Origin: Kitasatospora sp. MAA19
Lineage (GTDB): Bacteria; Actinomycetota; Actinomycetes; Streptomycetales; Streptomycetaceae
DNA length: 64,000 bases
Assembly (NCBI RefSeq): GCF_029894125.1
Contig: NZ_JARXYZ010000002.1
Span: forward strand, 434,001-498,000
Direction: 5' to 3'
Positions 8,883 through 17,400 of the stretch are shown here, piece after piece. The notes under the pieces are model-generated. The model was not told the origin of the DNA, ran no database searches, and saw only the letters and a list, made by a program, of their open reading frames with translations. Every line of letters begins with the position of its first letter. Position 1 is the stretch's first letter. The position numbers were made by a program, and so were the translations under genes.

Positions 8883-9743
8883 ATGATCCTGCGCCAGGTC
8901 AGGGACAGCGCCGCCGACGCGGAGGCCGTCCAGGAGCTCTCCCTCGCCGCGTCCGCCGACCCGGCCCGCCCCGGGCCGGCCACCGTGCCGACCCCGCTGC
9001 AGCCGGCCCGGGTCAGACACCTGGCGCGCACCGACCCGGCGGGCTGCTGGCTCGCGGAGAGCGACGGGGAACCGGTCGGTGCGGTGCTGTCGATGCGCCG
9101 CGAGGGCCTGTGGACGCCCTCGCTGTTCGCGGTCCGGCCGCAGGCGCAGGGCAAGGGCGTCGGGCGGCTGCTGCTGGAACGGGCGGCAGCGCATTCACGG
9201 GGCTGCCTGCGCGGGATGGTCTGTGTGTCGGCCTCCCCGGCGGCGGCCCGCCGCTACCGGCTGGCCGGGTTCACCCTGCACCCGGCGATGCGGCTGACCG
9301 GGCGGGTGGACCGGGCCGGGCTGCTCGATCCCGGGGACATCCCGGTGCACCGGGGCAGCGCCACCCACCGGCACCTGCTGGACTCGGTGGACCGGCGGCT
9401 GCGCGGCTCCGCGCACGGCCCGGACCACGAGCTGATGCTGGGCCACTTCGAGGAGTTGCTGATCGCCGACGCGCTGGCCGGCAGCGGCTACTGCTACCGG
9501 GACGGCGGGGAGGTCAAGCTGCTGGCGGCCACCACCAAGCGGATCGCCGCCCGGCTGCTGCGCGAGGCGCTGGCCCGGGTGCCGGACGGGGTCGAGGCGC
9601 GGGTGGAGTTCCTGACCGCCGAGCAGGAGTGGGCGCTGGACGTCGGCCTGGAGGTGGGGCTGACCCCGCGCAGCGGGGGCTTCGTCGGGCTGCGCGGGAT
9701 GCGGCCGCCGGCGCCGTACCTGCCGAGCGGCGCCTTCCTGTAG
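8883..9743 (+). CDS. GNAT-family N-acetyltransferase
   Basis: This 286-residue protein has a GNAT fold in its N-terminal half. The acetyl-CoA loop is seen in SLFAVRPQAQGKGVGRLLLERA near residues 80-100. The C-terminal half resembles a second, degenerate GNAT-like region (from LMLGHFEELLIADALAGSGYCYRDGG). The substrate is unknown. ATG 8883 is preferred because a CAGGAT -10-like hexamer lies 7 nt upstream, suggesting a leaderless transcript; ATG 8874 is the alternative. It is divergent from erpA and convergent with the decarboxylase gene. Confidence 0.85.
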   Translation: MILRQVRDSAADAEAVQELSLAASADPARPGPATVPTPLQPARVRHLARTDPAGCWLAESDGEPVGAVLSMRREGLWTPSLFAVRPQAQGKGVGRLLLERAAAHSRGCLRGMVCVSASPAAARRYRLAGFTLHPAMRLTGRVDRAGLLDPGDIPVHRGSATHRHLLDSVDRRLRGSAHGPDHELMLGHFEELLIADALAGSGYCYRDGGEVKLLAATTKRIAARLLREALARVPDGVEARVEFLTAEQEWALDVGLEVGLTPRSGGFVGLRGMRPPAPYLPSGAFL

Positions 9744-9779
9744 GCGGTCGGCCGGTGGGCCGTGCGGCCGGTGAACGTC

Positions 9780-9812
9780 AGGACCCCCGCCGTGGTGCCC
9801 GGCGGGGGTCCT
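9780..9812. terminator. Hairpin terminator between convergent genes
   Basis: A perfect 13-bp stem (arms 9780-9792 and 9800-9812) with a 7-nt loop separates the acetyltransferase gene from the convergent decarboxylase gene. Confidence 0.85.
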
Positions 9813-9828
9813 GCGCAGGAGCGTCGGC

Positions 9829-11196
9829 TCAGGCCATGGTGTCCAGGATCTCCCGGACCATCTCCATCGTCGTGCCCGGGTGCAGGAAGGCGAAGCGGGC
9901 GACCGTCTCGCCGTCCCAGCCGGTGGGGGTGACGAAGCCGATCTGGTCCGCGAGCAGCTGCTTCGACCAGCGGTAGTAGTCCTCGCCGGTCCAGCCCTTG
10001 CGCTTGAAGCAGACGGCCGAGAGCTGCGGGTCGAACAGCAGCTCCAGGTGGTCGGCGTCGCGGATGAGCCGGGCGGTGTCCTGGGCCAGCTTGAGGCCGG
10101 CCTCGATGGCGTCGGTGTACGCCTGGGTGCCGTGGACGGCGAGGGAGAACCAGAGCGGCAGGCCGCGGGCGCGGCGGGTGAGGTGGTAGGCGTAGTCGGT
10201 GGGGTTCCACTCGTCGCCCTCGGTGTGCAGGACGTCGAGGTAGGAGGCGTCCTGGGTGTGCACGGCGCGGGCGAGCTGCGGGTTGCGGTAGAGCAGCGCG
10301 GCGCAGTCGAAGGGGGCGAACAGCCACTTGTGCGGGTCGACGACGAAGGAGTCGGCGTGCTCGATGCCGTTGTAGCGCTCGCGCACCGAGGGGGCGAACA
10401 GGCCCGCGCCACCGTAGGCGCCGTCGACGTGGAACCACAGGTCGCGCTCGCGGGCGACCTCGGCCAGGCCCTGGAGGTCGTCGATGATGCCCTCGTTGGT
10501 CGTCCCGGCCGTGCCCACCACCGCGATGACGGTCTCCGGGTGGGGGTCGGCGGCCAGCGCGGCGCGCAGCGCCTCGCCGGTGAACTGCCGGTTCACGGTG
10601 GGGACCGTGAAGGCCTCGACGCCGATGATGTTGAAGGTGTTCTTGACCGAGGAGTGGACCTGGTCGGCGACGGCTATGCGCAGCCGCGCCTCCGGGCCGA
10701 CGCCCAGCCTGCGGCGGGCGGTGTCGCGGGCGACGACGAGGGCGGAGAGGTTGCCCGCGGAGCCGCCGGAGACGAAGGTGCCGCCGGCCGAGGCGGGCAG
10801 GCCGGCGCGGTCGGCGATCAGCCGCAGCACCTGGTTCTCGGCGGCGATCGCGCCGGCCGCCTCCAGCCAGGAGATGCCCTGCAGGGACGCGCAGGAGACC
10901 ACCATGTCGAAGAGCAGCGCGGCCTTGGTCGGGGCGCACGGGATGAACGACAGGTAGCGCGGGCTGTCGGCGGAGATCACCGCGCGGGACAGCTCGTGGT
11001 CGTAGAGCTTGAGCACGTCGACGGGGCTGTTGCCGTCCGGGTTCAGCAGGCCGGCCAGCTGGGCGCGCAGGTGCTCGCCGTCACCGGGGTGGTCGAGCGG
11101 GACGGGGTCGTACTGCAGCCGCTCCCGCATGTAGTCGAATACCAGGTCGACCAGTTCGTTGTCGGGCCGGTGCATGCGGTCGGGGGCTGCGGACAC
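9829..11196 (-). CDS. PLP-dependent group II amino-acid decarboxylase
   Basis: This 455-residue protein belongs to the aromatic-L-amino-acid/diaminobutyrate/glutamate decarboxylase superfamily. The PLP lysine lies in VDPHKWLFAPFDC, and the segments SGGSAGNLSALVVARD and HVDGAYGGAGLFAPS are characteristic of the cofactor site. It should make an amine and CO2, but the substrate cannot be decided from sequence. GTG 11196 is chosen because GAGAGGGA lies 6 nt upstream. An AsnC/Lrp regulator gene lies just upstream on the same strand, suggesting amino-acid-responsive control (inference). Confidence 0.9.
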   Translation of the reverse strand: MSAAPDRMHRPDNELVDLVFDYMRERLQYDPVPLDHPGDGEHLRAQLAGLLNPDGNSPVDVLKLYDHELSRAVISADSPRYLSFIPCAPTKAALLFDMVVSCASLQGISWLEAAGAIAAENQVLRLIADRAGLPASAGGTFVSGGSAGNLSALVVARDTARRRLGVGPEARLRIAVADQVHSSVKNTFNIIGVEAFTVPTVNRQFTGEALRAALAADPHPETVIAVVGTAGTTNEGIIDDLQGLAEVARERDLWFHVDGAYGGAGLFAPSVRERYNGIEHADSFVVDPHKWLFAPFDCAALLYRNPQLARAVHTQDASYLDVLHTEGDEWNPTDYAYHLTRRARGLPLWFSLAVHGTQAYTDAIEAGLKLAQDTARLIRDADHLELLFDPQLSAVCFKRKGWTGEDYYRWSKQLLADQIGFVTPTGWDGETVARFAFLHPGTTMEMVREILDTMA

Positions 11197-11393
11197 GGCT
11201 GTCCCTCTCGGCTGTGGGGTGTCGGGGGATGCCTGGTCGGCGGGACGGTTCACCGCGTCGACCGGACGTGATCAGCGTAGGCAGCGGGAGGGGTCCGCCG
11301 CGCGTCGGAACGCGGCTGGTCAGGCAGGTTTCGGGCGTCTTCGACCCGGTCCGCGCAGGATTCCTGCGCACCCGTGAAAGGGGGCCGAACGGG

Positions 11394-11858
11394 TCAGCCG
11401 ATGAGCTGGGAGAGGACGACCGAGGAGCGGCTGCGCTGGACGCCGGGCTCGCGCCGGATGCGCTCGATGACGGCCTCCAGGTGGCGCATGTCGGCGGCGC
11501 GCAGGTGGACCAGGGCGTCCGGGTCGCCGGTGACCGTCCAGGCGGCGACCACCTCGGGGAACTGGCGCAGGCTGGCGAGGATCTCCTCGGGGGCGGTCCG
11601 CTCGCGGCAGTAGACCTCGACGAAGGCCTCGGTCTGCCAGCCGAGCACCGACGGGTCGAGCACCACGGTGAAGCCGCGCACCACGCCGCGGGCCCGCAGC
11701 CGGTCGATCCGGCGACGCACGGCGGTGGCGGAGAGGTTCACCTGCACGCCGATCTCGGCGTACGAGGCGCGGCCGTCGCTGCCGAGCCGGGCGAGCAGGA
11801 GCCGGTCGGTCTCGTCCAGGTCGGCCCCGACCACCTCGTGCGCTCGGCTGCTGGTCAT
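11394..11858 (-). CDS. AsnC/Lrp-family transcriptional regulator
   Basis: This 154-residue protein has an N-terminal winged helix-turn-helix (LDETDRLLLARLGSDGRASY through SATAVRRRIDRLRARG, about residues 13-55) and a C-terminal RAM ligand-binding domain (FVEVYCRERTAPEEI to RSSVVLSQLIG). Family members bind amino acids and act locally or globally. The frame is open to 12128, but ATG 11858 gives normal family length and has GGAG 10 nt upstream. The neighbouring downstream decarboxylase gene is the likeliest local target, at an intergenic gap of about 200 bp. Confidence 0.9.
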   Translation of the reverse strand: MTSSRAHEVVGADLDETDRLLLARLGSDGRASYAEIGVQVNLSATAVRRRIDRLRARGVVRGFTVVLDPSVLGWQTEAFVEVYCRERTAPEEILASLRQFPEVVAAWTVTGDPDALVHLRAADMRHLEAVIERIRREPGVQRSRSSVVLSQLIG

Positions 11859-11993
11859 CGGTGCGGGGCTCCACGGGTCGTACGGGTCGGCGGCGGCCTC
11901 GGCCGGAGGGGGGTGCGGCCACTGCCGAAACGGTTCGCCAACCATTCTGGCGGATGTCAGCAGCGAGTTCACCGCTGGCAGATGACCGCCGCG

Positions 11994-12026
11994 GGTCCGT
12001 TTCCGGTCCGTTTCCGGTCCACTGCC
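11994..12026. repeat. 11-bp tandem repeat, three copies
   Basis: Two exact GGTCCGTTTCC units are followed by GGTCCACTGCC. It lies in the gap between the AsnC-type regulator and nadA. Confidence 0.8.
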
Positions 12027-12178
12027 GGTCGACGCGGGCCCGGCGCCCGGCCGGACCCGGACGCGCCGCCACGGCCCCGGCCGCACCCGGGCCCGGCCGG
12101 ATATCGATTCGGCCACGCCCGGAAGCATCCGATTCGGCGAGCGGTTCTCGTCACATCGACAGGATGGCCATCGTCACT

Positions 12179-12211
12179 CTGACGCTAACCGGTTATCATA
12201 GATAGCGTCAG
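12179..12211 (+). promoter_or_regulatory. Inverted-repeat operator candidate upstream of nadA
   Basis: The arms CTGACGCTA (12179-12187) and TAGCGTCAG (12203-12211) are perfect 9-bp reverse complements separated by 15 nt, ending 52 nt before the nadA GTG. The GATAG half element recurs at 12211-12215. The region is AT-rich for this genome and should contain the nadA promoter. An NAD-responsive repressor such as an NrtR/NdnR-type Nudix regulator is a plausible binder, but that is inference. Confidence 0.55.
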
Positions 12212-12263
12212 ATAGACGAAAAGGCTTCACCGCTTGATCGGCCGCACAGAAGGGCACCCGCCC

Positions 12264-13448
12264 GTGACCACCACCATCACCGAGACCTACGGCGTCGACC
12301 CCACTCCGACGCCGCTCGCTCTGCTGCTGCTCGGCCGCGAGGCCGACCCGAACAGCGAGCGCGGCGTCGAATGCCCCGGTGACCTCCCCCCGGCCTCCGA
12401 CCCGAACCTCGTCGAGCGAGCCCGGGCGGCCAAGGCCGCGCTCGGCGACCGCGTCTTCATCCTCGGGCACCACTACCAGCGCGACGAGGTGATCGAGTTC
12501 GCCGACGTCACCGGCGACTCCTTCAAGCTCGCGCGCGACGCGGCGGCCCGCCCGGAGGCCGAGTACATCGTCTTCTGCGGCGTGCACTTCATGGCCGAGT
12601 CCGCCGACATCCTCACCGGCGACGCCCAGCAGGTCGTCCTCCCCGACCTCGCGGCCGGCTGCTCGATGGCCGACATGGCCACCGCCGAGCAGGTCGCCGA
12701 GTGCTGGGACGTGCTGACCGACGCCGGCATAGCCGACGTGACCGTCCCGGTCTCGTACATGAACTCCTCCGCCGACATCAAGGCCTTCACCGGCAAGCAC
12801 GGCGGCACCATCTGCACCTCCTCCAACGCCAAGCGCGCCCTGGAGTGGGCGTTCGAGCAGGGCCAGAAGGTCCTCTTCCTGCCCGACCAGCACCTCGGCC
12901 GCAACACCGCGGTGCGCGACATGGGCCTCTCGCTGGACGACTGCGTCCTGTACAACCCGCACAAGCCGAACGGCGGCCTGACCGCCGAGCAGCTGCGGGA
13001 CGCCAAGATGATCCTGTGGCGCGGCCACTGCTCGGTGCACGGCCGGTTCAGCCTGGACTCGGTGAACGACGTGCGCGAGCGGATCCCCGGCGTCACCGTG
13101 CTGGTGCACCCCGAGTGCAAGCACGAGGTCGTCTCGGCCGCCGACATGGTGGGCTCGACCGAGTACATCATCAAGGCGCTGGACGCCGCCGAGCCCGGCT
13201 CCAAGTGGGCCATCGGCACCGAGCTGAACCTGGTCCGCCGCCTCGCCAAGGCCCACCCGGACAAGGAGATCGTCTTCCTGGACCGGGCGGTCTGCTTCTG
13301 CTCCACCATGAACCGGATCGACCTGCCGCACCTCGTCTGGGCGCTGGAGTCGCTGGTCGAGGGCCGGGTGCCGAACGTGATCACCGTCGACCCGGAGACC
13401 GAGAAGTACGCCAAGGCCGCGCTGGACCGGATGCTGGCCCTGCCGTAG
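12264..13448 (+). CDS. nadA: Quinolinate synthase A
   Basis: This 394-residue enzyme condenses iminoaspartate with dihydroxyacetone phosphate to quinolinate in de novo NAD synthesis, using a [4Fe-4S] cluster. Candidate cluster cysteines include one in FCGVHFMAESADIL, one in HPECKHEV and those in AVCFCSTMN. The HHYQRDEV motif near the N-terminus and SYMNSSADIKA are also typical. The GTG at 12264 has AAGGG 10 nt upstream; a TTG at 12234 is less likely. In contrast to many actinobacteria, nadB and nadC are not adjacent here. A very strong terminator follows. Confidence 0.96.
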   Translation: MTTTITETYGVDPTPTPLALLLLGREADPNSERGVECPGDLPPASDPNLVERARAAKAALGDRVFILGHHYQRDEVIEFADVTGDSFKLARDAAARPEAEYIVFCGVHFMAESADILTGDAQQVVLPDLAAGCSMADMATAEQVAECWDVLTDAGIADVTVPVSYMNSSADIKAFTGKHGGTICTSSNAKRALEWAFEQGQKVLFLPDQHLGRNTAVRDMGLSLDDCVLYNPHKPNGGLTAEQLRDAKMILWRGHCSVHGRFSLDSVNDVRERIPGVTVLVHPECKHEVVSAADMVGSTEYIIKALDAAEPGSKWAIGTELNLVRRLAKAHPDKEIVFLDRAVCFCSTMNRIDLPHLVWALESLVEGRVPNVITVDPETEKYAKAALDRMLALP

Positions 13449-13470
13449 TCCGACCCGGATCCCGGGACAC

Positions 13471-13518
13471 GACGAAAGGGCGGGCCCCCTCCGGTGGGAG
13501 GGGGCCCGCCCTTTCGTC
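13471..13518. terminator. Very strong bidirectional terminator after nadA
   Basis: A perfect 22-bp stem (arms 13471-13492 and 13497-13518) with loop GGTG lies between convergent nadA and pspAA. The left arm begins GACGAAAGGG, so the far end gives a CCCTTTCGTC tail. Confidence 0.92.
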
Positions 13519-13536
13519 TGGCACCGACCGCGGCGG

Positions 13537-13830
13537 CTACTCGGGGTAGCCCGGGATCACACCCTCGCCATCGGCCATCAACAGCTCGCGGACCTCTTCG
13601 ATCGTCGCCTCGGAGCTCGGCAGGATCAGCTCGGACGGCTCCAGCGAATCCAGCGGCACCGGGGTGCCGAACTGCTTCACCGCGTCCAGCAGCTTGCCGT
13701 AGGCCCGACGGAAGCGCTCCTCGTCCCCCGACTCCACTGCGGTGACGAGCTCGGCATCGAGCTCGTTGAGCAGGTTCAGGTGGCTTTCGCCGACCTCGAA
13801 CTGCCCCTCACCCATGACCCTCATGATCAT
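13537..13830 (-). CDS. pspAA: PspA-associated protein PspAA
   Basis: This 97-residue protein (MIMRVMGEGQFEVG start, LLMADGEGVIPGYPE end) matches the small acidic partner encoded beside pspA in actinobacteria. No membrane segment is present. It lies 37 bp downstream of pspA on the same strand and is probably co-transcribed. Its molecular role in the envelope-stress response is not established; partnership with PspA is inferred from neighbourhood and known family co-occurrence. Confidence 0.82.
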   Translation of the reverse strand: MIMRVMGEGQFEVGESHLNLLNELDAELVTAVESGDEERFRRAYGKLLDAVKQFGTPVPLDSLEPSELILPSSEATIEEVRELLMADGEGVIPGYPE

Positions 13831-13867
13831 GCCGTGCGTCTCCTGGTTCCGTGGGGTGGAGCTCAGA

Positions 13868-14671
13868 TCACTTGTTGTAGTTGATGCGCGGGGTGTCCTG
13901 CTGCGGGTGGGCCTCCGGCTGCTGCGGCTTGCCCTGCTCGATCGCGGCCGGACCGGCGGACGGGCCCGACAGCTCGGCCTTCATCCGGGCCAGCTCCAGC
14001 TCGACGTCGGTACCGCCGGCCACCCGCTCCAGCTCGGCCTCGATGTCGTCCTTGCGGCCGAGACCGCTCGCGTCGTCGAGCGCGCCGGAAGCCAGCAGCT
14101 CGTCGATCGCGCCGGCCCGGGCCTGCATCTGGGCCGTCTTGTCCTCGGCCCGCTGGATGGCCAGGCCGACGTCGCCCATCTCCTCCGAGATGCCGGAGAA
14201 GGACTCGGCGATGCGGGTCTGCGCCTGAGCGGCCGTGTAGGTGGCCTTGATGGTCTCCTTCTTGGTCCGGAAGGCGTCCACCTTCGCCTGCAGTCGCTGG
14301 GAGGCGAGCGTGAGCTTCTCCTCCTCGCCCTGCAGGGCCTGGTACTGCGTCTCCAGGTCGGTGATCTGGGACTGCATGTTGGCCCGGCGGGTCAGCGCCT
14401 CGCGCGCGAGGTCCTCACGGCCCAGGGACAGCGCCTTGCGGCCCTGGTCCTCGTACTTCGCCGACTGCTGCTGGAGCTGGGTCAGCTGGAGTTCCAGGCG
14501 CTTGCGCGAGGTCGCGACGTCCGCGACGCCACGCCGTACCTTCTGCAGCAGTTCGAGCTGCTTCTGGTAGGAGTAGTCGAGCGTCTCTCGGGGATCCTCC
14601 GCCCGATCCAAGGCTTTGTTCGCCTTGGAGCGGAAGATCAGCCCCATACGCTTCATGATTCCGTCGCTCAT
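13868..14671 (-). CDS. pspA: Phage shock protein A (PspA/IM30/Vipp1 family)
   Basis: This 267-residue, mostly helical coiled-coil protein begins with the family signature (MKRMGLIFRSKANKALDRAE) followed by long heptad-rich helices through about residue 225 and a disordered Gln/Pro-rich tail. PspA proteins assemble on the inner membrane surface and protect it under stress. The frame opens at 14764, but the ATG at 14671 gives the usual start (MSDGIMKRMG). The conserved first helix supports membrane binding. It is divergent from the DUF3043 gene. Confidence 0.93.
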   Translation of the reverse strand: MSDGIMKRMGLIFRSKANKALDRAEDPRETLDYSYQKQLELLQKVRRGVADVATSRKRLELQLTQLQQQSAKYEDQGRKALSLGREDLAREALTRRANMQSQITDLETQYQALQGEEEKLTLASQRLQAKVDAFRTKKETIKATYTAAQAQTRIAESFSGISEEMGDVGLAIQRAEDKTAQMQARAGAIDELLASGALDDASGLGRKDDIEAELERVAGGTDVELELARMKAELSGPSAGPAAIEQGKPQQPEAHPQQDTPRINYNK

Positions 14672-14969
14672 GGGCCTCGGGTGCCCCCTTCTCCGGCCTG
14701 CGGTCTCTATCTCGTTACCAGACACGACGAGTGTATGTGCAGCGAGCCCGTCGCCGCAGTGCACCTGCCTGCTACAAGACTGCTACAGCGACGAGCGGCA
14801 GTTCCTCATCCCCCGGGTGGATCCGCCTCTCATCCCCCCATAGTCCATCCGATTGATCCCCTACGGGAAGAGCCCGGGAGACCCCATCGGACGCCGACCT
14901 CCCGGATCGATATGCGTTTGGGTCCCGGGCGACCCCGAGAAGTCGACCCGCACCCCGTACGCTGGTGGT

Positions 14970-15566
14970 GTGTTCCGACGCCGTTCAGATGATGCCGCCG
15001 CCTCCGCCACCGTGCTGGAGAAGCAGGACGAGACGACCCAGCGCCACCCCCAGGCCAAGAAGGGCCGGCCAACGCCCAAGCGCAGTGATGCCGAGGCCAA
15101 CCGGCGCAACCGGGTGACGGTGCCCAAGGACCGCAAGGAGGCCGCCCGCCAGGCCCGCGAGCGGATGCGCTCCGAGCGCGAGAAGCAGCGCACCGCGCTG
15201 CTGGAGGGCGACGAGCGCCACCTGCCGGCCCGTGACAAGGGCCCGGTGCGCAAGTTCGCCCGCGACTACATGGACTCCCGCTGGTCGCTCGCCGAGTTCT
15301 TCCTGCCGGCCGCCGTGGTCATCCTGGTGCTGAGCATCATCAAGGTGCCGGCCATCCAGCTGCTGTCCACGCTGCTGTTCCTGCTCTTCTTCGTGCTGGT
15401 GATCCTGGACTTCGTCCGCCTCGGCTTCGGTCTGCGCAAGCAGCTCGCCGAGCGCTTCGCCGGCCAGAACACCCGCGGCACGGTCGCCTACGGCCTGATG
15501 CGCATCCTGCAGATGCGCCGGCTGCGACTGCCCAAGCCGCAGGTGCGGCGCGGGGAGAAGCCCTGA
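14970..15566 (+). CDS. DUF3043 membrane protein
   Basis: This 198-residue protein has a highly basic N-terminal half (residues 1-95, rich in Arg/Lys/Glu) and two adjacent transmembrane segments (about residues 105-140), followed by a basic tail. This matches the actinobacterial DUF3043 family, whose function is unknown. The GTG at 14970 is preceded by TACGCT exactly 6 nt upstream, so the message is probably leaderless. The stop codon is 12 bp from the methyltransferase start, so the two genes are likely one operon. Confidence 0.85.
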   Translation: MFRRRSDDAAASATVLEKQDETTQRHPQAKKGRPTPKRSDAEANRRNRVTVPKDRKEAARQARERMRSEREKQRTALLEGDERHLPARDKGPVRKFARDYMDSRWSLAEFFLPAAVVILVLSIIKVPAIQLLSTLLFLLFFVLVILDFVRLGFGLRKQLAERFAGQNTRGTVAYGLMRILQMRRLRLPKPQVRRGEKP

Positions 15567-15577
15567 CCGCCGAACCG

Positions 15578-16465
15578 GTGGACTCCGGCTGGGCCCCGCC
15601 GTCCTGGGAGGGGCCCGGCCTGTACGCGCTGCCGGGGCAGGGGGACGGCGGCCACGACCGGATCGGCCAGGAGCGCCGGCTGCCCTCGCGCAGCGGCTCC
15701 TTCGCCGGCGGCACCGGTGCCTGGCTGGACCGGCTCGGCGGACTGCGCAACTTCGTCCGCCAGGAGCTGGTCTCCCGGCAGCTCGCCGAGCAGCTGGCCG
15801 GCCGCACCGCGCAGCGCGTCCTCGACATCGGCTGCGGCCAGGGCACCCAGGCGCTGCGCCTGGCCCGGGCCGGCCACTACGTCACCGGCATCGACTCCGA
15901 CCCGGTCGCGCTCGGCGTCGCCCAGGGGGCGCTCGCCGAGGAGCCGCCGGAGGTCCGCGGCCGGATGCAGCTGCTCAGCGGCGACGCGCACCAGTGCGGG
16001 CGCTGGTTCGGCCCGCGCAGCTTCGACGTGGTGCTCTGCCACGGCGTCCTGATGTACCTGCCCGACCCGGACCCGATGATCGCCTCGCTGGCCCGGCTGC
16101 TGGCACCCGGCGGGCTGCTCTCGCTGCTGGTCCGCAACCGTGACGCGCTCGCCCTGCGGCCCGCCGCCGCCGGGGACTGGCGGGCCGCCCTGCACGCCTT
16201 CGAGAGCGACCGGTACTACAACCGACTCGGCCTGGCCGCCCGCGCCGACCGCCTCGCCGACCTCTGCGTCACGCTCACCGAGGTGTCGGTGCCGCTGAAG
16301 CACTGGTACGGCGTGCGGATCTTCACCGACAACGCGCCCGACGACGCGACCCCGCCGGTGGACGGGCGGCAGCTGGCCCAGCTGCTGGAGGCGGAGGACC
16401 GGGCCGGCCGCACCGACCCGTACCGGCAGGTCGCCGCGCTGCTGCACGTGATCGGCACCAAGTAG
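15578..16465 (+). CDS. Class I SAM-dependent methyltransferase
   Basis: This 295-residue protein has a Rossmann-fold methyltransferase core. Motif I is VLDIGCGQGTQ (about residues 83-93), the acidic post-I residue is in VTGIDSDPVAL, and motif IV is FDVVLCHGVLMYLPDP. The C-terminal portion (KHWYGVRIFTD) resembles tRNA-cmo5U-type or SmtA-like methyltransferases, but the substrate is unknown. GTG 15578 is annotated. A CTG at 15563 in the same frame has a better placed GGAGAAG and would overlap the DUF3043 stop; CTG initiation is only a possibility. Confidence 0.85.
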   Translation: MDSGWAPPSWEGPGLYALPGQGDGGHDRIGQERRLPSRSGSFAGGTGAWLDRLGGLRNFVRQELVSRQLAEQLAGRTAQRVLDIGCGQGTQALRLARAGHYVTGIDSDPVALGVAQGALAEEPPEVRGRMQLLSGDAHQCGRWFGPRSFDVVLCHGVLMYLPDPDPMIASLARLLAPGGLLSLLVRNRDALALRPAAAGDWRAALHAFESDRYYNRLGLAARADRLADLCVTLTEVSVPLKHWYGVRIFTDNAPDDATPPVDGRQLAQLLEAEDRAGRTDPYRQVAALLHVIGTK

Positions 16466-16482
16466 CGGCCCCGAGGCGGCGG

Positions 16483-16683
16483 TTACGCCTCGTGCAGGCT
16501 CATCGAGTAGACCACCCGGTCGTCGTCCAGCAGGACCGCCGTGTCGACTCCGTCCTCGGCGAGCTGCTTCCAGGACTCCCCGATCCAGGTCTCGGCGTCC
16601 CCCTGGCCAGCGAACTCCTCCTGGCCGCCGTTCGGCGCCACCACGGTCCCGTCCGCCTTCTCGTACCGCCACGTCCAGACCAT
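16483..16683 (-). CDS. Conserved small acidic protein (66 aa)
   Basis: This short acidic protein (WTWRYEKADGTVV start, VYSMSLHEA end) has even spacing of Trp residues (three in the first 40) and no signal or membrane segment. A GGGAGGAG ribosome site precedes the ATG. I recall similar 60-70-residue proteins in many streptomycetes, without known function. It is convergent with the methyltransferase gene, with only 17 bp between stops, and divergent from cobU. Confidence 0.7.
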   Translation of the reverse strand: MVWTWRYEKADGTVVAPNGGQEEFAGQGDAETWIGESWKQLAEDGVDTAVLLDDDRVVYSMSLHEA

Positions 16684-16799
16684 GCCCGGCTCCTCCCACC
16701 GACGACGCTGCCTGTGTGCTGCGCACCTTAGCCTGCCCGGCCCGATCTTCCGTATGCCTGGGCGGACGGTCCGGATGGCCGGTCGGGCAGGATGGGCGC

Positions 16800-17372
16800 A
16801 TGGCGACCCACCCCCCGCTCCCCCGCACGCTGCTGCTCGGCGGCGCCCGCTCCGGCAAGTCCACCCGGGCCGAGCAGCTGCTCGCCGACCGCCCGGACGT
16901 CCTGTACGTCGCCACCGGCGGCACCCGGGACGGCGACACCGAGTGGGCCCAGCGGGTCGCGCTGCACCGCGAGCGGCGGCCGGCGAGCTGGCGCACCGCC
17001 GAGACCTGCGACCTGGAGGCCGTGCTGGCCGACCCGGCCGACCCGGCGCCGGTGCTGATCGACTGCCTGGCGCTGTGGCTGACCGCCGTGCTGGACGAGT
17101 GCGGCGCCTGGGACGACGCGGTCTGGGCGGACGGCGGCGAGGCCGCCGTCCAGCGGCGCTGCGAGGCCCTGGCGCGGGCCTGGGCGGCCACCGGGCGGAC
17201 GGTCGTCGCGGTCAGCAACGAGGTCGGGATGGGCGTCGTCCCGGCGACCCCGGCCGGTCGGCGCTTCCGCGACACCCTGGGCCGGCTCAACATGGCCGTG
17301 GCGGACGCCTCGGAACGTGTGCTGCTGGTGGTGGCCGGGCAGGTTCTGACGGTCAAGCCAGCCGCGGCCTGA
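16800..17372 (+). CDS. cobU: Adenosylcobinamide kinase / adenosylcobinamide-phosphate guanylyltransferase
   Basis: This 190-residue bifunctional enzyme phosphorylates adenosylcobinamide and transfers GMP to form AdoCbi-GDP in the nucleotide loop pathway of cobalamin. The P-loop is GGARSGKSTRAEQL at residues 14-27. The segment LIDCLALWLTAVL and the C-terminal NEVGMGVVP are family typical. ATG 16800 is chosen; a CAGGAT hexamer lies 6 nt upstream, suggesting a leaderless message. It is followed by cobT after 28 bp. Confidence 0.94.
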   Translation: MATHPPLPRTLLLGGARSGKSTRAEQLLADRPDVLYVATGGTRDGDTEWAQRVALHRERRPASWRTAETCDLEAVLADPADPAPVLIDCLALWLTAVLDECGAWDDAVWADGGEAAVQRRCEALARAWAATGRTVVAVSNEVGMGVVPATPAGRRFRDTLGRLNMAVADASERVLLVVAGQVLTVKPAAA

Positions 17373-17400
17373 ACATCCGCGGCGTGTAGCCTTCCGGACG

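Larger units (their letters stand above)
11859..12263. other. Divergent regulatory gap between the AsnC regulator and nadA
   Basis: About 400 bp separate the regulator start from nadA. They contain a short tandem repeat at 11994-12026 and an inverted repeat at 12179-12211 close to nadA. Leftward promoter elements for the regulator were not recognised. Confidence 0.5.
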
